DNA of 26,369 bases from JAFDWI01 sp964544305 (GTDB lineage Bacteria; Actinomycetota; Acidimicrobiia; Acidimicrobiales; Iamiaceae): the NCBI GenBank assembly GCA_964544305.1, contig CAZJAZ010000039.1:1-26369 (forward strand). The letters are read 5' to 3'. Below the pieces are notes generated by a model. That model was given only the letters and a program-made list of their open reading frames with translations. It made no database searches and was not told the DNA's origin. The position numbers and the translations under genes were made by a program. Shown here piece after piece: positions 14,577 to 22,147 of this stretch (position 1 is the first letter of the stretch; each line of letters starts with the position of its first letter).

Positions 14577-14578
14577 AC

Positions 14579-15055
14579 CTAATTGTGATCCATCGTTGCG
14601 AGCAGTTCTTCAAGCTGCATGAACGTTTCCCGAGCGGCTTCTTGGGCGCCGGTGCCCGCTGCATCGAGCGCTTCTTTGGTGGGGTAAACCTCGCTCATGA
14701 CGAGCAGCGTTCGACCGTCGGTTTCTTCGAAAGTCACCGTGGTCACCGATTGGCTCTCACCGTTCTCGTCGTTCGTCCACACAATTCGTGTCGGCGGCGT
14801 GACCTCGACGTAGCGGCCAAAGAACTCCATGCCGCCGCCAAAATCGAGACGGTAGGAGCCGCCTGTGCGAACGTCCATGTCGCAACCGTGCAAGGTCATG
14901 TCCATTGACCGTGGCACCCACCATTTCTTGAATAGCTCAGGGTTTGACCAGGCTTCGAAGACCAGGCTGGCGGGCGCGTTGAACCAGCGGGTGACAACGA
15001 CTTCGACATCTGAAGTGCGTTCTACCGTTGTGGCGGCGAGATCATTGGGGGTCAT
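14579..15055 (-). CDS. SRPBCC / AHSA1-like protein
   Basis: The 158-aa protein is an Aha1/START-like SRPBCC domain: VTRWFNAPASLVFEAWSNPELFKKWW at the start of the fold, RTGGSYRLDFGGG, RIVWTNDE, VTFEETDGRTLLVMSEVYP and a long C-terminal helix ETFMQLEELLATM. The fold binds hydrophobic ligands; no specific ligand can be given. The start at 15055 is supported by AAGGAG 8 nt upstream, the clearest internal Shine-Dalgarno in the window, and overlaps the ArsR gene end by 14 nt. ArsR-SRPBCC pairs are very common in Actinobacteria and usually co-transcribed. Confidence 0.92.
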   Translation of the reverse strand: MTPNDLAATTVERTSDVEVVVTRWFNAPASLVFEAWSNPELFKKWWVPRSMDMTLHGCDMDVRTGGSYRLDFGGGMEFFGRYVEVTPPTRIVWTNDENGESQSVTTVTFEETDGRTLLVMSEVYPTKEALDAAGTGAQEAARETFMQLEELLATMDHN

Positions 15056-15398
15056 TGGTGTTCTCCTTCTGTTTGAGGTTGTCGAGGACGTCGTCGAGTT
15101 GCGTGAACCGTTCGTCCCAGAGCCGGTGGTAGTCGTCGATCCAGGCCGTAACCTCGTCGAGTCGACGCTTCGCGATCCGGCAGTGGCGTACTCGGCCGAC
15201 TTTTTCGGTGACGACGAGGCCCGAGCGTTCAAGTACGCCAACGTGTTTGCGCATCCCGGTCAGGGTCATGTCGAAGTGTTCGGCGAGGTCGGTGATCGAG
15301 CATTCGTTGTGCCCTAACTGTTTGAGCACGCCGCGTCGGGTGCAATCGGCGAGCGCAGCGAACGCGTCGTCAAGCCGGTCATCCCTATACTGAACCAT
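15042..15398 (-). CDS. ArsR-family regulator of the SRPBCC operon
   Basis: This 118-aa winged-helix regulator reads RLDDAFAALADCTRRGVLKQL, then SITDLAEHFDMTLTGMRKHVGVLERSGLV (HTH) and KVGRVRHCRI (wing). It lacks the paired Cys metal site of arsenic sensors, as usual for SRPBCC-linked ArsR proteins. Its start codon ATG 15398 lies in the centre of a 38-bp perfect palindrome that also contains the TATACT -10, so tight autoregulation is likely. It overlaps the SRPBCC gene by 14 nt. A frame extending to 15569 would read through the palindrome and a repeat and is rejected. Confidence 0.92.
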   Translation of the reverse strand: MVQYRDDRLDDAFAALADCTRRGVLKQLGHNECSITDLAEHFDMTLTGMRKHVGVLERSGLVVTEKVGRVRHCRIAKRRLDEVTAWIDDYHRLWDERFTQLDDVLDNLKQKENTNDPQ

Positions 15399-15417
15399 AT
15401 GGTTCAGTATAGGGATG
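15380..15417. promoter_or_regulatory. 38-bp perfect palindrome, ArsR operator and promoter
   Basis: The 19-bp half from CATCCCTATAC to GAACCAT is followed by its exact reverse complement, with the centre between 15398 and 15399. On the minus strand TATACT (15411-15406) ends 7 nt before the ATG at 15398. The palindrome therefore contains the -10 and the first six codons of the regulator. By symmetry the plus strand also has TATACT and an ATG at 15399, but that frame is not coding. Confidence 0.85.
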
Positions 15418-15463
15418 GTGGCGGCGCAACGCAAGTGTTTCTTCGCATTGTTTCGGCTTTCCG

Positions 15464-15511
15464 TTTTGGGTGCGTTTTTGGAACCTGCAGGTCCGGATTC
15501 GGCACCCAAAA
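15464..15511. repeat. 48-bp palindromic element, degenerate copy
   Basis: This has the same length and layout as the element at 21625-21672: ends TTTTGGGTGC and GCACCCAAAA, centre CCTGCAGG. The left half differs from the other copy at one position. The right arm carries about seven changes in a 9-bp block, so the hairpin is imperfect. It lies between the divergent ArsR gene and the gene at 15540. Confidence 0.8.
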
Positions 15512-15526
15512 CGAGTGGTTTTGGGG

Positions 15527-15532
15527 CAGACT
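15527..15532 (+). promoter_or_regulatory. -10-like hexamer before 15540
   Basis: CAGACT ends 7 nt before the ATG at 15540. No -35 or Shine-Dalgarno is evident. This is weak evidence taken alone. Confidence 0.3.
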
Positions 15533-15539
15533 GGTATCC

Positions 15540-16094
15540 ATGCCATCGAAAGTTGCGACCGCATTCCATTTCACTGCGCCCGTTTCAACGATCGACGATG
15601 CGACGCTCATCTTGTTACCAGCCGATGCCAGCGCGCAGTTGCCCTCTCGTGGTCAGGTAGCGGCAACAGCATCCGTGGCTGGCCGCGCCGTTGACACGGT
15701 CATCGAACCAGACGGTCGCCGAGGGCACTGGATCCGAGTCGACGATACACTCTCGAAACTGCTTACCGATGCGGCAACATCGAAGGTCGGTTATACCTTC
15801 GAGATCGAAATAGCAACCGAGTGGCCCGAACCAGACGTGCCCGCCGACTTAGCGGCCGAACTCGCCAAAGCACCCACGGAAATTCAGGCCATGTGGGACG
15901 ACATTACGCCGATGGCCAGGTGGGAGTGGGTGCGCTGGGTGCAAGCCACCGCAAATCCGACTACCCGGCAACGCCGAGTGGAAGTAACCATTTCCAAAAT
16001 GGCCAATGGCAAACGCCGCCCATGTTGTTTCGATTTGTCCTCATGCACCGACCCAGAAGTCGCCCGCAGCGGCAAGTTGCGCGCACCAAACTGA
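15540..16094 (+). CDS. DUF1905 / YdeI (OmdA)-type protein
   Basis: This 184-aa protein combines an N-terminal DUF1905 beta-barrel-like domain (ATLILLPADASAQLPSRGQV, GHWIRVDDTLSKLL, VGYTFEIEI; about 1-100) with a C-terminal YdeI/OmdA (bacteriocin-protection) domain (ELAKAPTEIQAMWDDITPMARWEWVRW and ETR-like segment, about 108-160). It ends with the conserved GKRRPCCFDLSSCT motif. The molecular function of the family is unclear. The start follows CAGACT by 7 nt; frames reaching 15399 read through the palindromic repeat and are not accepted. It is divergent from the ArsR operon and convergent with the Imm5-like gene. Confidence 0.88.
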   Translation: MPSKVATAFHFTAPVSTIDDATLILLPADASAQLPSRGQVAATASVAGRAVDTVIEPDGRRGHWIRVDDTLSKLLTDAATSKVGYTFEIEIATEWPEPDVPADLAAELAKAPTEIQAMWDDITPMARWEWVRWVQATANPTTRQRRVEVTISKMANGKRRPCCFDLSSCTDPEVARSGKLRAPN

Positions 16095-16107
16095 TCGACG
16101 TCAAGCG

Positions 16108-16650
16108 CTACGAAGTGTTGCCGCCAATCTCGACTTGGATCCGTGCGATGTAGTCGCCCCGTTGCCCGGTGGTTAACAGTCCGGGTCCAAGTGGCCCTGA
16201 TCGGTTCGTTCGCAGCACAGGCAGCGACGCGAGCGCGACACGCACTTGTGGGGTCATGTGGTCGAGTTGCCACTTGATCTCGTCGTCGGAAGTGCCAGGC
16301 CGATCTGGATTGGCCAATGCAACAGCTTCGGCGGCATACGCCGCGGCACCAAGCGCGTGCGCCCCCATGTGCGCGACCGCCACGGCCTGGCCCGCGGAGC
16401 GGGAGACCGCCTCGGCCGCGGGAGTTGCGATCTGCCCGGCCGGAATGCCGCCTTCGAAGCGTTGACGGATCTCGTCTGCAGTTGCCGATTCTTCCCGGGC
16501 ATAGGCCCGCGCACGTTCGATCAAGCGATGTGGCCGATCGTCGCCCGGCATGTCGGTTTCAAAGATGCCGAGGACATGCGCTGCACAGTCCGCCGCCCAT
16601 CCGGCGACAAGACGTCGGTCGGTTTCGCTGAGCGATTGTGGCGATCCCAC
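16108..16650 (-). CDS. Imm5-like putative immunity-domain protein
   Basis: The 180-aa helical protein begins LSETDRRLVAGWAADCAAHVLGIFE and continues RPHRLIERARAYAREE, an Ala-rich region AVSRSAGQAVAVAHMGAHALGAAAYAAEAVALA, and IKWQLDHMTPQVRVALASLP. This pattern is found in proteins annotated as putative immunity protein (Imm5-like). No toxin gene lies beside it, so an immunity role is not supported by context. A 30-residue C-terminal extension after LASLP is unusual. The start is GTG 16650, with TAGAAT exactly 6 nt upstream. Confidence 0.75.
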   Translation of the reverse strand: MGSPQSLSETDRRLVAGWAADCAAHVLGIFETDMPGDDRPHRLIERARAYAREESATADEIRQRFEGGIPAGQIATPAAEAVSRSAGQAVAVAHMGAHALGAAAYAAEAVALANPDRPGTSDDEIKWQLDHMTPQVRVALASLPVLRTNRSGPLGPGLLTTGQRGDYIARIQVEIGGNTS

Positions 16651-16656
16651 GTCTCG

Positions 16657-16662
16657 ATTCTA
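16657..16662 (-). promoter_or_regulatory. -10 hexamer of the Imm5-like gene
   Basis: TAGAAT on the minus strand ends 6 nt before the GTG at 16650, the same hexamer and spacing as at 8887 and 13320. Confidence 0.5.
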
Positions 16663-16740
16663 AAGGACCTATGCGCCCGCAAGCGAGCGGGTTGATCAAA
16701 ACAAGATTGCTGGAAAGAGTCGGAATCACGAGGTGCGAGA

Positions 16741-17643
16741 ATGTTGATTGTGACCTGTCGAGATGTCGATGCCGCCGTGGCGGCCGAACTGATTGCGGGC
16801 CAGTTCCCCGATCTTGCGGATCGGCCGCTAAAGCTTGCGGCGCAAGGTTGGGACAATCTTGTTTTTCGGCTGGGCGATGATTTGAACGTGCGTATGCCGA
16901 GACGTGAAAGTGCTGCCGCGCTTGTCGTGAATGAGTTTCGGTGGGGCGCTCGACTGATTGAAGGTCTTGAATTGCCGATCCGCGTTGTCGTTCCCGCATT
17001 GCTCGGACAACCCGGTCATGGGTATCCATGGCATTGGACGATCGGGCCCTGGACTGAGGGCGAAACTATCTACGTTTCGCCACCGCGCGACGACATCAAG
17101 GCCGCTTCTGTGCTTGGAACGTGCTTGGCCCGACTCCATCGGCCTGCCCCACAAGATGCGCCGACGAACCCATATCGGGGGGTGCCACTTGCCGCCCGAG
17201 TCGAGGCCATGCGTGACGGTCTCGGTTCTGGGATTTTTGATGCGCACCAACGCGCTGTGCTCACTGATCTTTGGGATGAAGCGCTACGCATCCCCCAACA
17301 CGAGCAAGATCCCGTTTGGTTGCATGGCGATGTCCACCCGCTGAATCTTCTTGTCCGAGACGGCGAACTTTGCGCGCTCATTGACCTGGGTGATGTCTGT
17401 GCCGGAGACCCGGCTAGCGATCTAGCTGTTGGCTGGATGCTCTTTGAGGGCGACGCTCGACGCGTGTTTCGTGACGCAGCGTGTCAAATCATTGGTGGAA
17501 TTGATGGTTCGCCAAAACTTGATGACCAACTCTGGCGTCGAGCTTGGGGTTGGGCGCTCGCACTCGGTGTTGCGTTTACAAACGGGGACAGCAAAATCAA
17601 GGAGATCGGGCTGCGCACGTTGCGTCGGGCAGCCGCTGAATAG
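16741..17643 (+). CDS. Aminoglycoside phosphotransferase-family kinase
   Basis: The 300-aa protein is a complete APH/ChoK-like kinase. The N-lobe has LAAQGWDNLVFRLGDDLNVRMPRRE (about 32-56); the catalytic loop WLHGDVHPLNLLV supplies H195, D197 and N202; the metal site is D215 in ALIDLGDVCAGDPASDLAVG. The usual N-lobe Lys position is Arg (VRMPRR), common in this branch. The substrate is unknown: an aminoglycoside, another antibiotic or a metabolite. GAGG lies 7 nt before the ATG. It has all the parts missing from the deleted relative at 5387-5902, though the two are of different subfamilies. It is convergent with the NTF2-like gene. Confidence 0.92.
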   Translation: MLIVTCRDVDAAVAAELIAGQFPDLADRPLKLAAQGWDNLVFRLGDDLNVRMPRRESAAALVVNEFRWGARLIEGLELPIRVVVPALLGQPGHGYPWHWTIGPWTEGETIYVSPPRDDIKAASVLGTCLARLHRPAPQDAPTNPYRGVPLAARVEAMRDGLGSGIFDAHQRAVLTDLWDEALRIPQHEQDPVWLHGDVHPLNLLVRDGELCALIDLGDVCAGDPASDLAVGWMLFEGDARRVFRDAACQIIGGIDGSPKLDDQLWRRAWGWALALGVAFTNGDSKIKEIGLRTLRRAAAE

Positions 17644-17670
17644 GCAAGGTTCATTGATTGATGATTGCTG

Positions 17671-18027
17671 TCAACCCTTGACGTAACTGCGTTTCTCTGT
17701 GATTTGTGATCCTTCGAGTGCGAAGAGGTCAACGCCCCGGACATGGCCACCTTCCCATTCATATCGCCACAGTTGCACAACGCGATCTTCTGCCACAACA
17801 AAAGTTTCTTCAATGGTGAACGTTGAATCCACATCGTCAAAGATGGACTGCCATGCCGCACGGATTGCCGCGTGGCCTTGATACTGAATCCCGTTTGGGG
17901 CAGGACCGGTTGCGTCAAAGACCGCATCGGGGGCGACGAACGTCATCGCCATATCAAGGTCGTGATCGGCCCAGGCCTGACCAAAGCGTGAGATGATTTG
18001 CATTGGATCGTTGGGGGCTGGTGCCAT
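17671..18027 (-). CDS. NTF2/SnoaL-like protein
   Basis: This 118-aa protein is a cone-shaped NTF2-like domain: IISRFGQAWADHDLDMAMTFVAPDAVFD, YQGHAAIRAAWQSIFDD, FTIEETFVVAEDRVVQLWRYEW and the final strand VDLFALEGSQITEKRSYVK. The family covers ketosteroid isomerase-like enzymes and ligand-binding proteins; no specific reaction can be assigned. The start at ATG 18027 is preceded at 6 nt by AATACT and shows no Shine-Dalgarno. A frame extending to 18144 overlaps the pirin promoter region and is rejected. It is divergent from the pirin gene, 134 bp away. Confidence 0.88.
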   Translation of the reverse strand: MAPAPNDPMQIISRFGQAWADHDLDMAMTFVAPDAVFDATGPAPNGIQYQGHAAIRAAWQSIFDDVDSTFTIEETFVVAEDRVVQLWRYEWEGGHVRGVDLFALEGSQITEKRSYVKG

Positions 18028-18033
18028 TCGCGA

Positions 18034-18039
18034 AGTATT
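18034..18039 (-). promoter_or_regulatory. -10 hexamer of the NTF2-like gene
   Basis: AATACT on the minus strand, four of six matches to TATAAT, ends exactly 6 nt before the ATG at 18027. Confidence 0.45.
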
Positions 18040-18161
18040 CCATATTGCGAGGATGTCGTGTTCGAGATTATGGCGACACGACATCGTGCACGATTTGGAA
18101 TAGAAAGAAGATTGGTGGCGTTGCACAAGTTGTTGATACATCAAGTAAATGAGGAGCCATC

Positions 18162-19136
18162 ATGCCTGCCATCACCGCCGACACCTTGACCTTGCCAAAG
18201 CTCAACCCCGCGTCGCCTACCGACACCGAACGCCCCGTTGATCGAGTCACGACAGGGCCGACCGGTCACGAAGGTCTTGGCTTCCCGGTGCGCCGCGCCC
18301 TTGCCGGCATGCCGTATGCCGCAACCGACCCGTTCATCATGATGGACCATATGGGCGAAATCGAATACGAAGTCGGTGAAGCCAAAGGCACGGACTGGCA
18401 TCCTCACCGCGGGTTTGAAACCGTCACCTACCTGATCGACGGCCAGTTCTTGCACCAAGACTCGCACGGAGGCGGTGGCATCATCGAACCTGGCGACACC
18501 CAGTGGATGACCGCAGCTTCTGGCATTTTGCATATCGAAACGCCGCCTGCCGCGCTCGTCGAAACCGGTGGCCTTTTCAATGGCTTCCAAATCTGGGTGA
18601 ACCTTCCCGCCAAAGACAAAATGCTGCCGCCCGCCTATCAGCCGGTCACCGGCAGCGACTTGTTGTTGCTCGCCAGTGATGATGGTGGCTCGCTCATTCG
18701 GGTTATCGCTGGTGAAGTTGATGGGCACGTTGGGCCGGGTTCTACGCACACGCCAATCTCGATGGTGCACGCGTCAATCGCTCCGGGGCAACGCTTGTCG
18801 ATTCCCTGGCAGCCGACCTACAACGCACTTGCGTATGTTTTCGATGGACATGGCACGGCTGGCACCGAGAAGGCAAGAGTGAGCGCCGGTAACCTCGTCG
18901 CTTTTGGCGCAGGCGACCGGCTCACAATCACCGCGGATGCAGGTCAAGACAGTCGCACCCAGTTCCTTGAGGTGCTCTTGATCGGTGGTGCACCAATCAA
19001 CGAGCCAATGGAACACTACGGGCCGTTCGTGATGAACACGCGTGCCGAGTTAGCAGAAGCCGTCGAGGCATACCAGCGTGGTGAACTCGGCGTTATTCCG
19101 CCTGATGCACTCATGCCCCACGTGTCGACTCGCTAA
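18162..19136 (+). CDS. Pirin-family bicupin protein
   Basis: This 324-aa protein is a two-domain cupin of the pirin family. The metal site of the N-terminal cupin is complete: H80 and H82 in DWHPHRGFETVTYLIDG, H124 and E126 in SGILHIETPP. The C-terminal cupin (about 190-290) has SIPWQPTYNALAYVFDG. Bacterial pirins bind iron, some act as quercetinases and others as regulators; the role here cannot be chosen. GAGGAG lies 5 nt before the ATG. The next gene, an SDR, follows by 64 bp on the same strand and may share the transcript. Confidence 0.94.
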   Translation: MPAITADTLTLPKLNPASPTDTERPVDRVTTGPTGHEGLGFPVRRALAGMPYAATDPFIMMDHMGEIEYEVGEAKGTDWHPHRGFETVTYLIDGQFLHQDSHGGGGIIEPGDTQWMTAASGILHIETPPAALVETGGLFNGFQIWVNLPAKDKMLPPAYQPVTGSDLLLLASDDGGSLIRVIAGEVDGHVGPGSTHTPISMVHASIAPGQRLSIPWQPTYNALAYVFDGHGTAGTEKARVSAGNLVAFGAGDRLTITADAGQDSRTQFLEVLLIGGAPINEPMEHYGPFVMNTRAELAEAVEAYQRGELGVIPPDALMPHVSTR

Positions 19137-19200
19137 CGAACAACAACAGCGGCCAAACTTGAGGTCGACAATCCGACGACAGCGAACCGTAGTAAAAACA

Positions 19201-20064
19201 ATGTCTATGGCAGATGATCAACGCAGCGAAACCGGTGTCGACGGCTCGGTCGCGCTGATTACCGGGGGAGCACGCGGACAAGGACGCGCACACGCGGTGG
19301 CGCTGGCGCGACGCGGGGTCGATATTGCGATCTGTGATGTTTGTGCCGATATCGATGCGTTTCCCTATCCGATGGCATCGAGAGACGATCTTGACGAAAC
19401 CGTCCGACTTGTCGAAGAAGCAGGCGCTCGGTGTGCGGCAAAAGTCGTTGACGTACGCGACCTTGATGCGCTGCTTGCATTTGTCGCCCAGGTTGAAGCC
19501 GATTTGGGCCCGATAGACATTGCCATTGCGAATGCGGGGGTCACCGCAATTGCGGCAATTGGTGCGACGTCGGCGGACGATTGGTCGAGCGTGATTGACA
19601 TCAACTTGACCGGCACCTTCAATCTGATTCGAGCAGTCACGCCCGGTATGCAACAACGTGGCCGCGGTCGTATCATCACGGTCGCGTCCATGATGGGACG
19701 CTCGGCAAACCCGGCGATCGCGGCGTATGTTGCATCGAAGTGGGGTGTGATTGGTTTGACAAAGTCGGTGTCGCTCGAGCTGGCGTCAACGGGTGTAACG
19801 GTCAACGCAGTCGCCCCCGGCAATATTCGCACGCCGATGATTGAAAACGATTGGTTTATTTCAATGATGCGCGGCGACCTCGAATCACCCACATTCGACG
19901 ATATTGCCCAGCCTCTCTCGACATTGCATCCTACCGGCGTGCCCTGGCTCGAGCCCGAAGAAGTCACGGCCGCCATGCTCTACTTATTACAGCCCGCAAC
20001 CCGCCACACCACCGGAGTCGTCATTGACGTCAACGCGGGTGCGTCGGGCAACTTTACGGCCTGA
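19201..20064 (+). CDS. SDR oxidoreductase, mycofactocin-coupled type
   Basis: The 287-aa Rossmann enzyme has the cofactor motif TGGARGQGRAHAVALARRG (from residue 21), the segment CDVCADIDAFPYPMASRDDLDETVRLVE, IANAGV, the catalytic Ser in VASMMG, and YVASKWG (YxxxK). The insertion around YPMAS with DDL-ET resembles the mycofactocin-coupled SDR group, whose nicotinamide is thought to stay bound and exchange electrons with mycofactocin; this assignment is by motif memory. No mft genes are in the window. The start is ATG 19201 or 19207; no Shine-Dalgarno is visible. Frames reaching 19078 overlap the pirin gene. Confidence 0.9.
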   Translation: MSMADDQRSETGVDGSVALITGGARGQGRAHAVALARRGVDIAICDVCADIDAFPYPMASRDDLDETVRLVEEAGARCAAKVVDVRDLDALLAFVAQVEADLGPIDIAIANAGVTAIAAIGATSADDWSSVIDINLTGTFNLIRAVTPGMQQRGRGRIITVASMMGRSANPAIAAYVASKWGVIGLTKSVSLELASTGVTVNAVAPGNIRTPMIENDWFISMMRGDLESPTFDDIAQPLSTLHPTGVPWLEPEEVTAAMLYLLQPATRHTTGVVIDVNAGASGNFTA

Positions 20065-20107
20065 CATTCGGCTTCCCACCTACATTGGCGAACAAGCGTC
20101 AATCCAA

Positions 20108-20596
20108 TTAGGTGCCGCGAATAATGATTTGTGCGGTTATTTCCAACACCATGTTCGCCGGTAGCGATGCCACCCCAACGGCGAGTCGACTGTGCCTGCC
20201 TGCGTCGCCAAAGACATCAACGAACACGTCGGATGCGGCGTCAATGACGCCCGTGTGCTCAACGAAATCTGGGGTTGCGTTTACTACCCCGTACACCTGT
20301 GCGATCTGCTCGACACGGTCGAGGCTTTTCAGCGTTGCTTTGAGTGTCGCGAGCATGTTGATCGCTGCAGACCGGGCAACGAGACGGGCTTCTTGCGCAC
20401 TGACGTCGTGGCCGCACTTTCCTACACAGAGCGCGCCGCTCTCGTCGGTGCCGAAATGTCCTCCCACCCACAGATACGTGCCGTGTTGGACGGCGGGAAC
20501 ATATTGGCCGAACGCAGGCAGTGCCTCAGGTAACACAATGTTGAGCGAAGCGAGCCGATCTTCAGGTGTGGGGTCGTCTGCCACGGGTTTGATCAT
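20108..20596 (-). CDS. RidA/YjgF-family protein
   Basis: This 162-aa protein belongs to the Rid superfamily (YjgF/YER057c), some of whose members hydrolyse reactive enamine/imine intermediates. Visible features are the N-terminal RLASLNIVLPEALPAFGQYVPAV, YLWVGGHFG, NMLATLKATLKSLDRVEQIAQVYG and the C-terminal HSRLAVGVASLPANMVLEI, whose Arg is at the position of the catalytic Arg of active members. The start at ATG 20596 is chosen for GAGGGGG 5 nt upstream; ATGs at 20617 and 20626 lack this. It is convergent with the SDR gene. Confidence 0.9.
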   Translation of the reverse strand: MIKPVADDPTPEDRLASLNIVLPEALPAFGQYVPAVQHGTYLWVGGHFGTDESGALCVGKCGHDVSAQEARLVARSAAINMLATLKATLKSLDRVEQIAQVYGVVNATPDFVEHTGVIDAASDVFVDVFGDAGRHSRLAVGVASLPANMVLEITAQIIIRGT

Positions 20597-20671
20597 AGGA
20601 TCCCCCTCAGCGGTCATGCCCTGCATTTTCGGTGGGCGATTGCCACGCGGACGTTGTGGAGATGGCGATCA

Positions 20672-21540
20672 TCAATCGTTGGGCCAAATCACACGCGGTT
20701 CCAGGTTGAGAAAGCGGCCGTAGTCGGCGGCGGCGCTTTCAATTCCACGACGTTGGCGCTTTGTGAGTTCACCGAACGGTTCGGGCGTGATGTCGACGCG
20801 CTTGGTGGTGGCTTTGCGCTTCCACGTACCAATCACAGTGCCATCGTCGATAATCGTCGGGCGAAACATGCCGTTGTTGCCTGGCACCACCAGCTTCAAT
20901 TGTTCGGGCACCATAATCGCGGTTCGGTCGCCATAGCCAAGCACGTACTCGTCAAAACCCGACAGCAACAAGATTTGTTGCGAATGATCACATGGATCAA
21001 TAAGGCCGGGGCCAAGCTGTTGCGCTTCGGTTGCGCCGAGGAGCATCGGACCGAACTCGGTGGGCACCTCACACAATTGTTCGCCAGCTTCAGCAATTGC
21101 GGCGCGCACGTCTTTCATGCCTAAACCTGACCAGCGACGCAATTCGGTGGCGGGTGCTGGCCCGTGCGAAGTGAAATAGCGGATTGCTAACTCGCCAAGC
21201 GCTTCGGCGCGCCCCAACCTGCGAGCGTCGGTCACCCAACGATCAAGTTTGACAATGGTTTGCGTTGCACCACGCTGTGGCCCNNNNNNNNNNNNNNNNN
21301 NNNNNNNNNNNNNNNNNNNNNNNNNNNNNNNNNNNNNNNNNNNNNNNNNNNNNNNNNNNNNNNNNNNNNNNNNNNNNNNNNNNCACCGATTGACCACAGT
21401 CCGCTCCAGATTTCTTGTGACTGCAACGCTCCACAATGGGCGACGACGTCAAGTGCGCTGACGTCAGGGCGGGGTGCGAGCCACAGGTTTGCGAGTCGCA
21501 GGCGGCGAATGTCCTGTGCGGTCAGTGTGCGCATTGCCAC
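20672..21540 (-). CDS. Winged-helix AlkX/YcaQ-like protein, interrupted by the gap
   Basis: The N-terminus (RTLTAQDIRRLRLANLWLAP, then VAHCGALQSQEIWSGLWSIG) and the C-terminal part (WVTDARRLGRAEALGELAIRYFTSHGPA, then LLSGFDEYVLGYGDR, then TVIGTWKRKATTKRVDI) belong to the HTH_42 family, which includes DNA-interstrand-crosslink glycosylases such as YcaQ/AlkX. The two parts are in different frames because the 100 N between them are a placeholder. Against the usual 350-380 aa, about 100 residues are missing, so the true gap is probably about 300 bp. The start is GTG 21540 or, more likely, ATG 21534. The gene is presumably intact in the organism. Confidence 0.85.
21284..21383. other. Assembly gap of exactly 100 N
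   Basis: A run of 100 N is a conventional scaffold gap of unknown length. It interrupts the winged-helix gene and breaks its frame. The flanks agree in family and order, so the join itself looks right. Confidence 0.99.
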
Positions 21541-21624
21541 GGTTTACCACGCGCTGGTCGGCTCGCTCTCCACTCGCGTATTGGGAACCAGTAACGAGAT
21601 GTCTTGGGAATCCACATTGAGATT

Positions 21625-21672
21625 TTTTGGGTGCGTTTTTGGCACCTGCAGGTGCCAAAAACGCACCCAAAA
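21625..21672. repeat. 48-bp perfect palindrome, dispersed element
   Basis: The 24-bp half from TTTTGGGTGCG to GCACCTG is followed by its exact reverse complement; the centre is CCTGCAGG. As RNA it would form a 24-bp hairpin with almost no loop, with U and A runs inside the stem. A degenerate copy of equal length lies at 15464-15511. It sits between the divergent winged-helix and VOC genes. Confidence 0.9.
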
Positions 21673-21706
21673 CAGATGGGCAGCGATCAGCGAGATGGGC
21701 CACATC

Positions 21707-22084
21707 ATGCCCGCACCCAGCGACAACCCGTCCACCAAACACGGCGACATACTCACCGTCGAATTCACCGTCTGTGGCATCCCATGCGTGGGACTCAACG
21801 GTGGCCCCGCTATCACGCGCAGCGAAGCGTTCTCATTTCAGATCGCAACCCAAGACTAAATCGAAACCGACCGGTTGTGGAATGCAATCATCGACAATGG
21901 CGGCTCGCCTAGCGAATGCGGGTGGTGCAAAGACAAATGGGGCGTGTCGTGGCAAATCACACCCTCGGTATTGCTCGAAGCCATTGTCAACCCCGACCCG
22001 CAGGTCGCAAAGCGTGCATTTGAAGCCATGATGACGATGGGTAAAAGTGACGTCGCCACGATTGAAGCCGCGATTGCGCTCTGA
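21707..22084 (+). pseudogene. VOC/PhnB-type protein, truncated and with a nonsense codon
   Basis: One frame reads the C-terminal two-thirds of a PhnB/3-demethylubiquinone-methyltransferase-like VOC protein: PSDNPSTKHGDILTVEFTVCG, LNGGPAITRSEAFSFQIATQD, stop, IETDRLWNAIIDNGG, CGWCKDKWGVSWQITP and KRAFEAMMTMGKSDVATIEAA. The TAA at 21857-21859 replaces a Gln expected in the TQDQ segment (CAA to TAA). The first 40 or so residues, including the LWFDG-AEEA-FY start of the family, are absent; in their place lies the 48-bp palindrome. Two separate defects make it a pseudogene. Confidence 0.82.
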
Positions 22085-22134
22085 AACGCACGGCTCTTAG
22101 CCCCTCCATCAGTGACCATGTCACACCAAGGTGC

Positions 22135-22140
22135 GAGACT
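22135..22140 (+). promoter_or_regulatory. -10-like hexamer before 22148
   Basis: GAGACT ends 7 nt before the ATG at 22148. A possible -35, GTGACC at 22112-22117, is 17 nt upstream. The match is moderate. Confidence 0.35.
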
Positions 22141-22147
22141 TGATCGC

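Noticed and set aside
15399..15539. A plus-strand gene starting at the symmetric ATG of the 38-bp palindrome
   Set aside because: Symmetry gives it a -10 and ATG for free, but the codons that follow are the palindrome and the 48-bp repeat; homology of the downstream gene begins only at 15540.
16108..16650. Imm5-like protein as the immunity half of a polymorphic toxin system
   Set aside because: No toxin, Rhs or secretion gene is adjacent; only the family name suggests it.
21625..21672. Palindrome as an ordinary rho-independent terminator
   Set aside because: It lies between two divergent gene starts rather than at gene ends, has almost no loop, and has no T-run after the stem.
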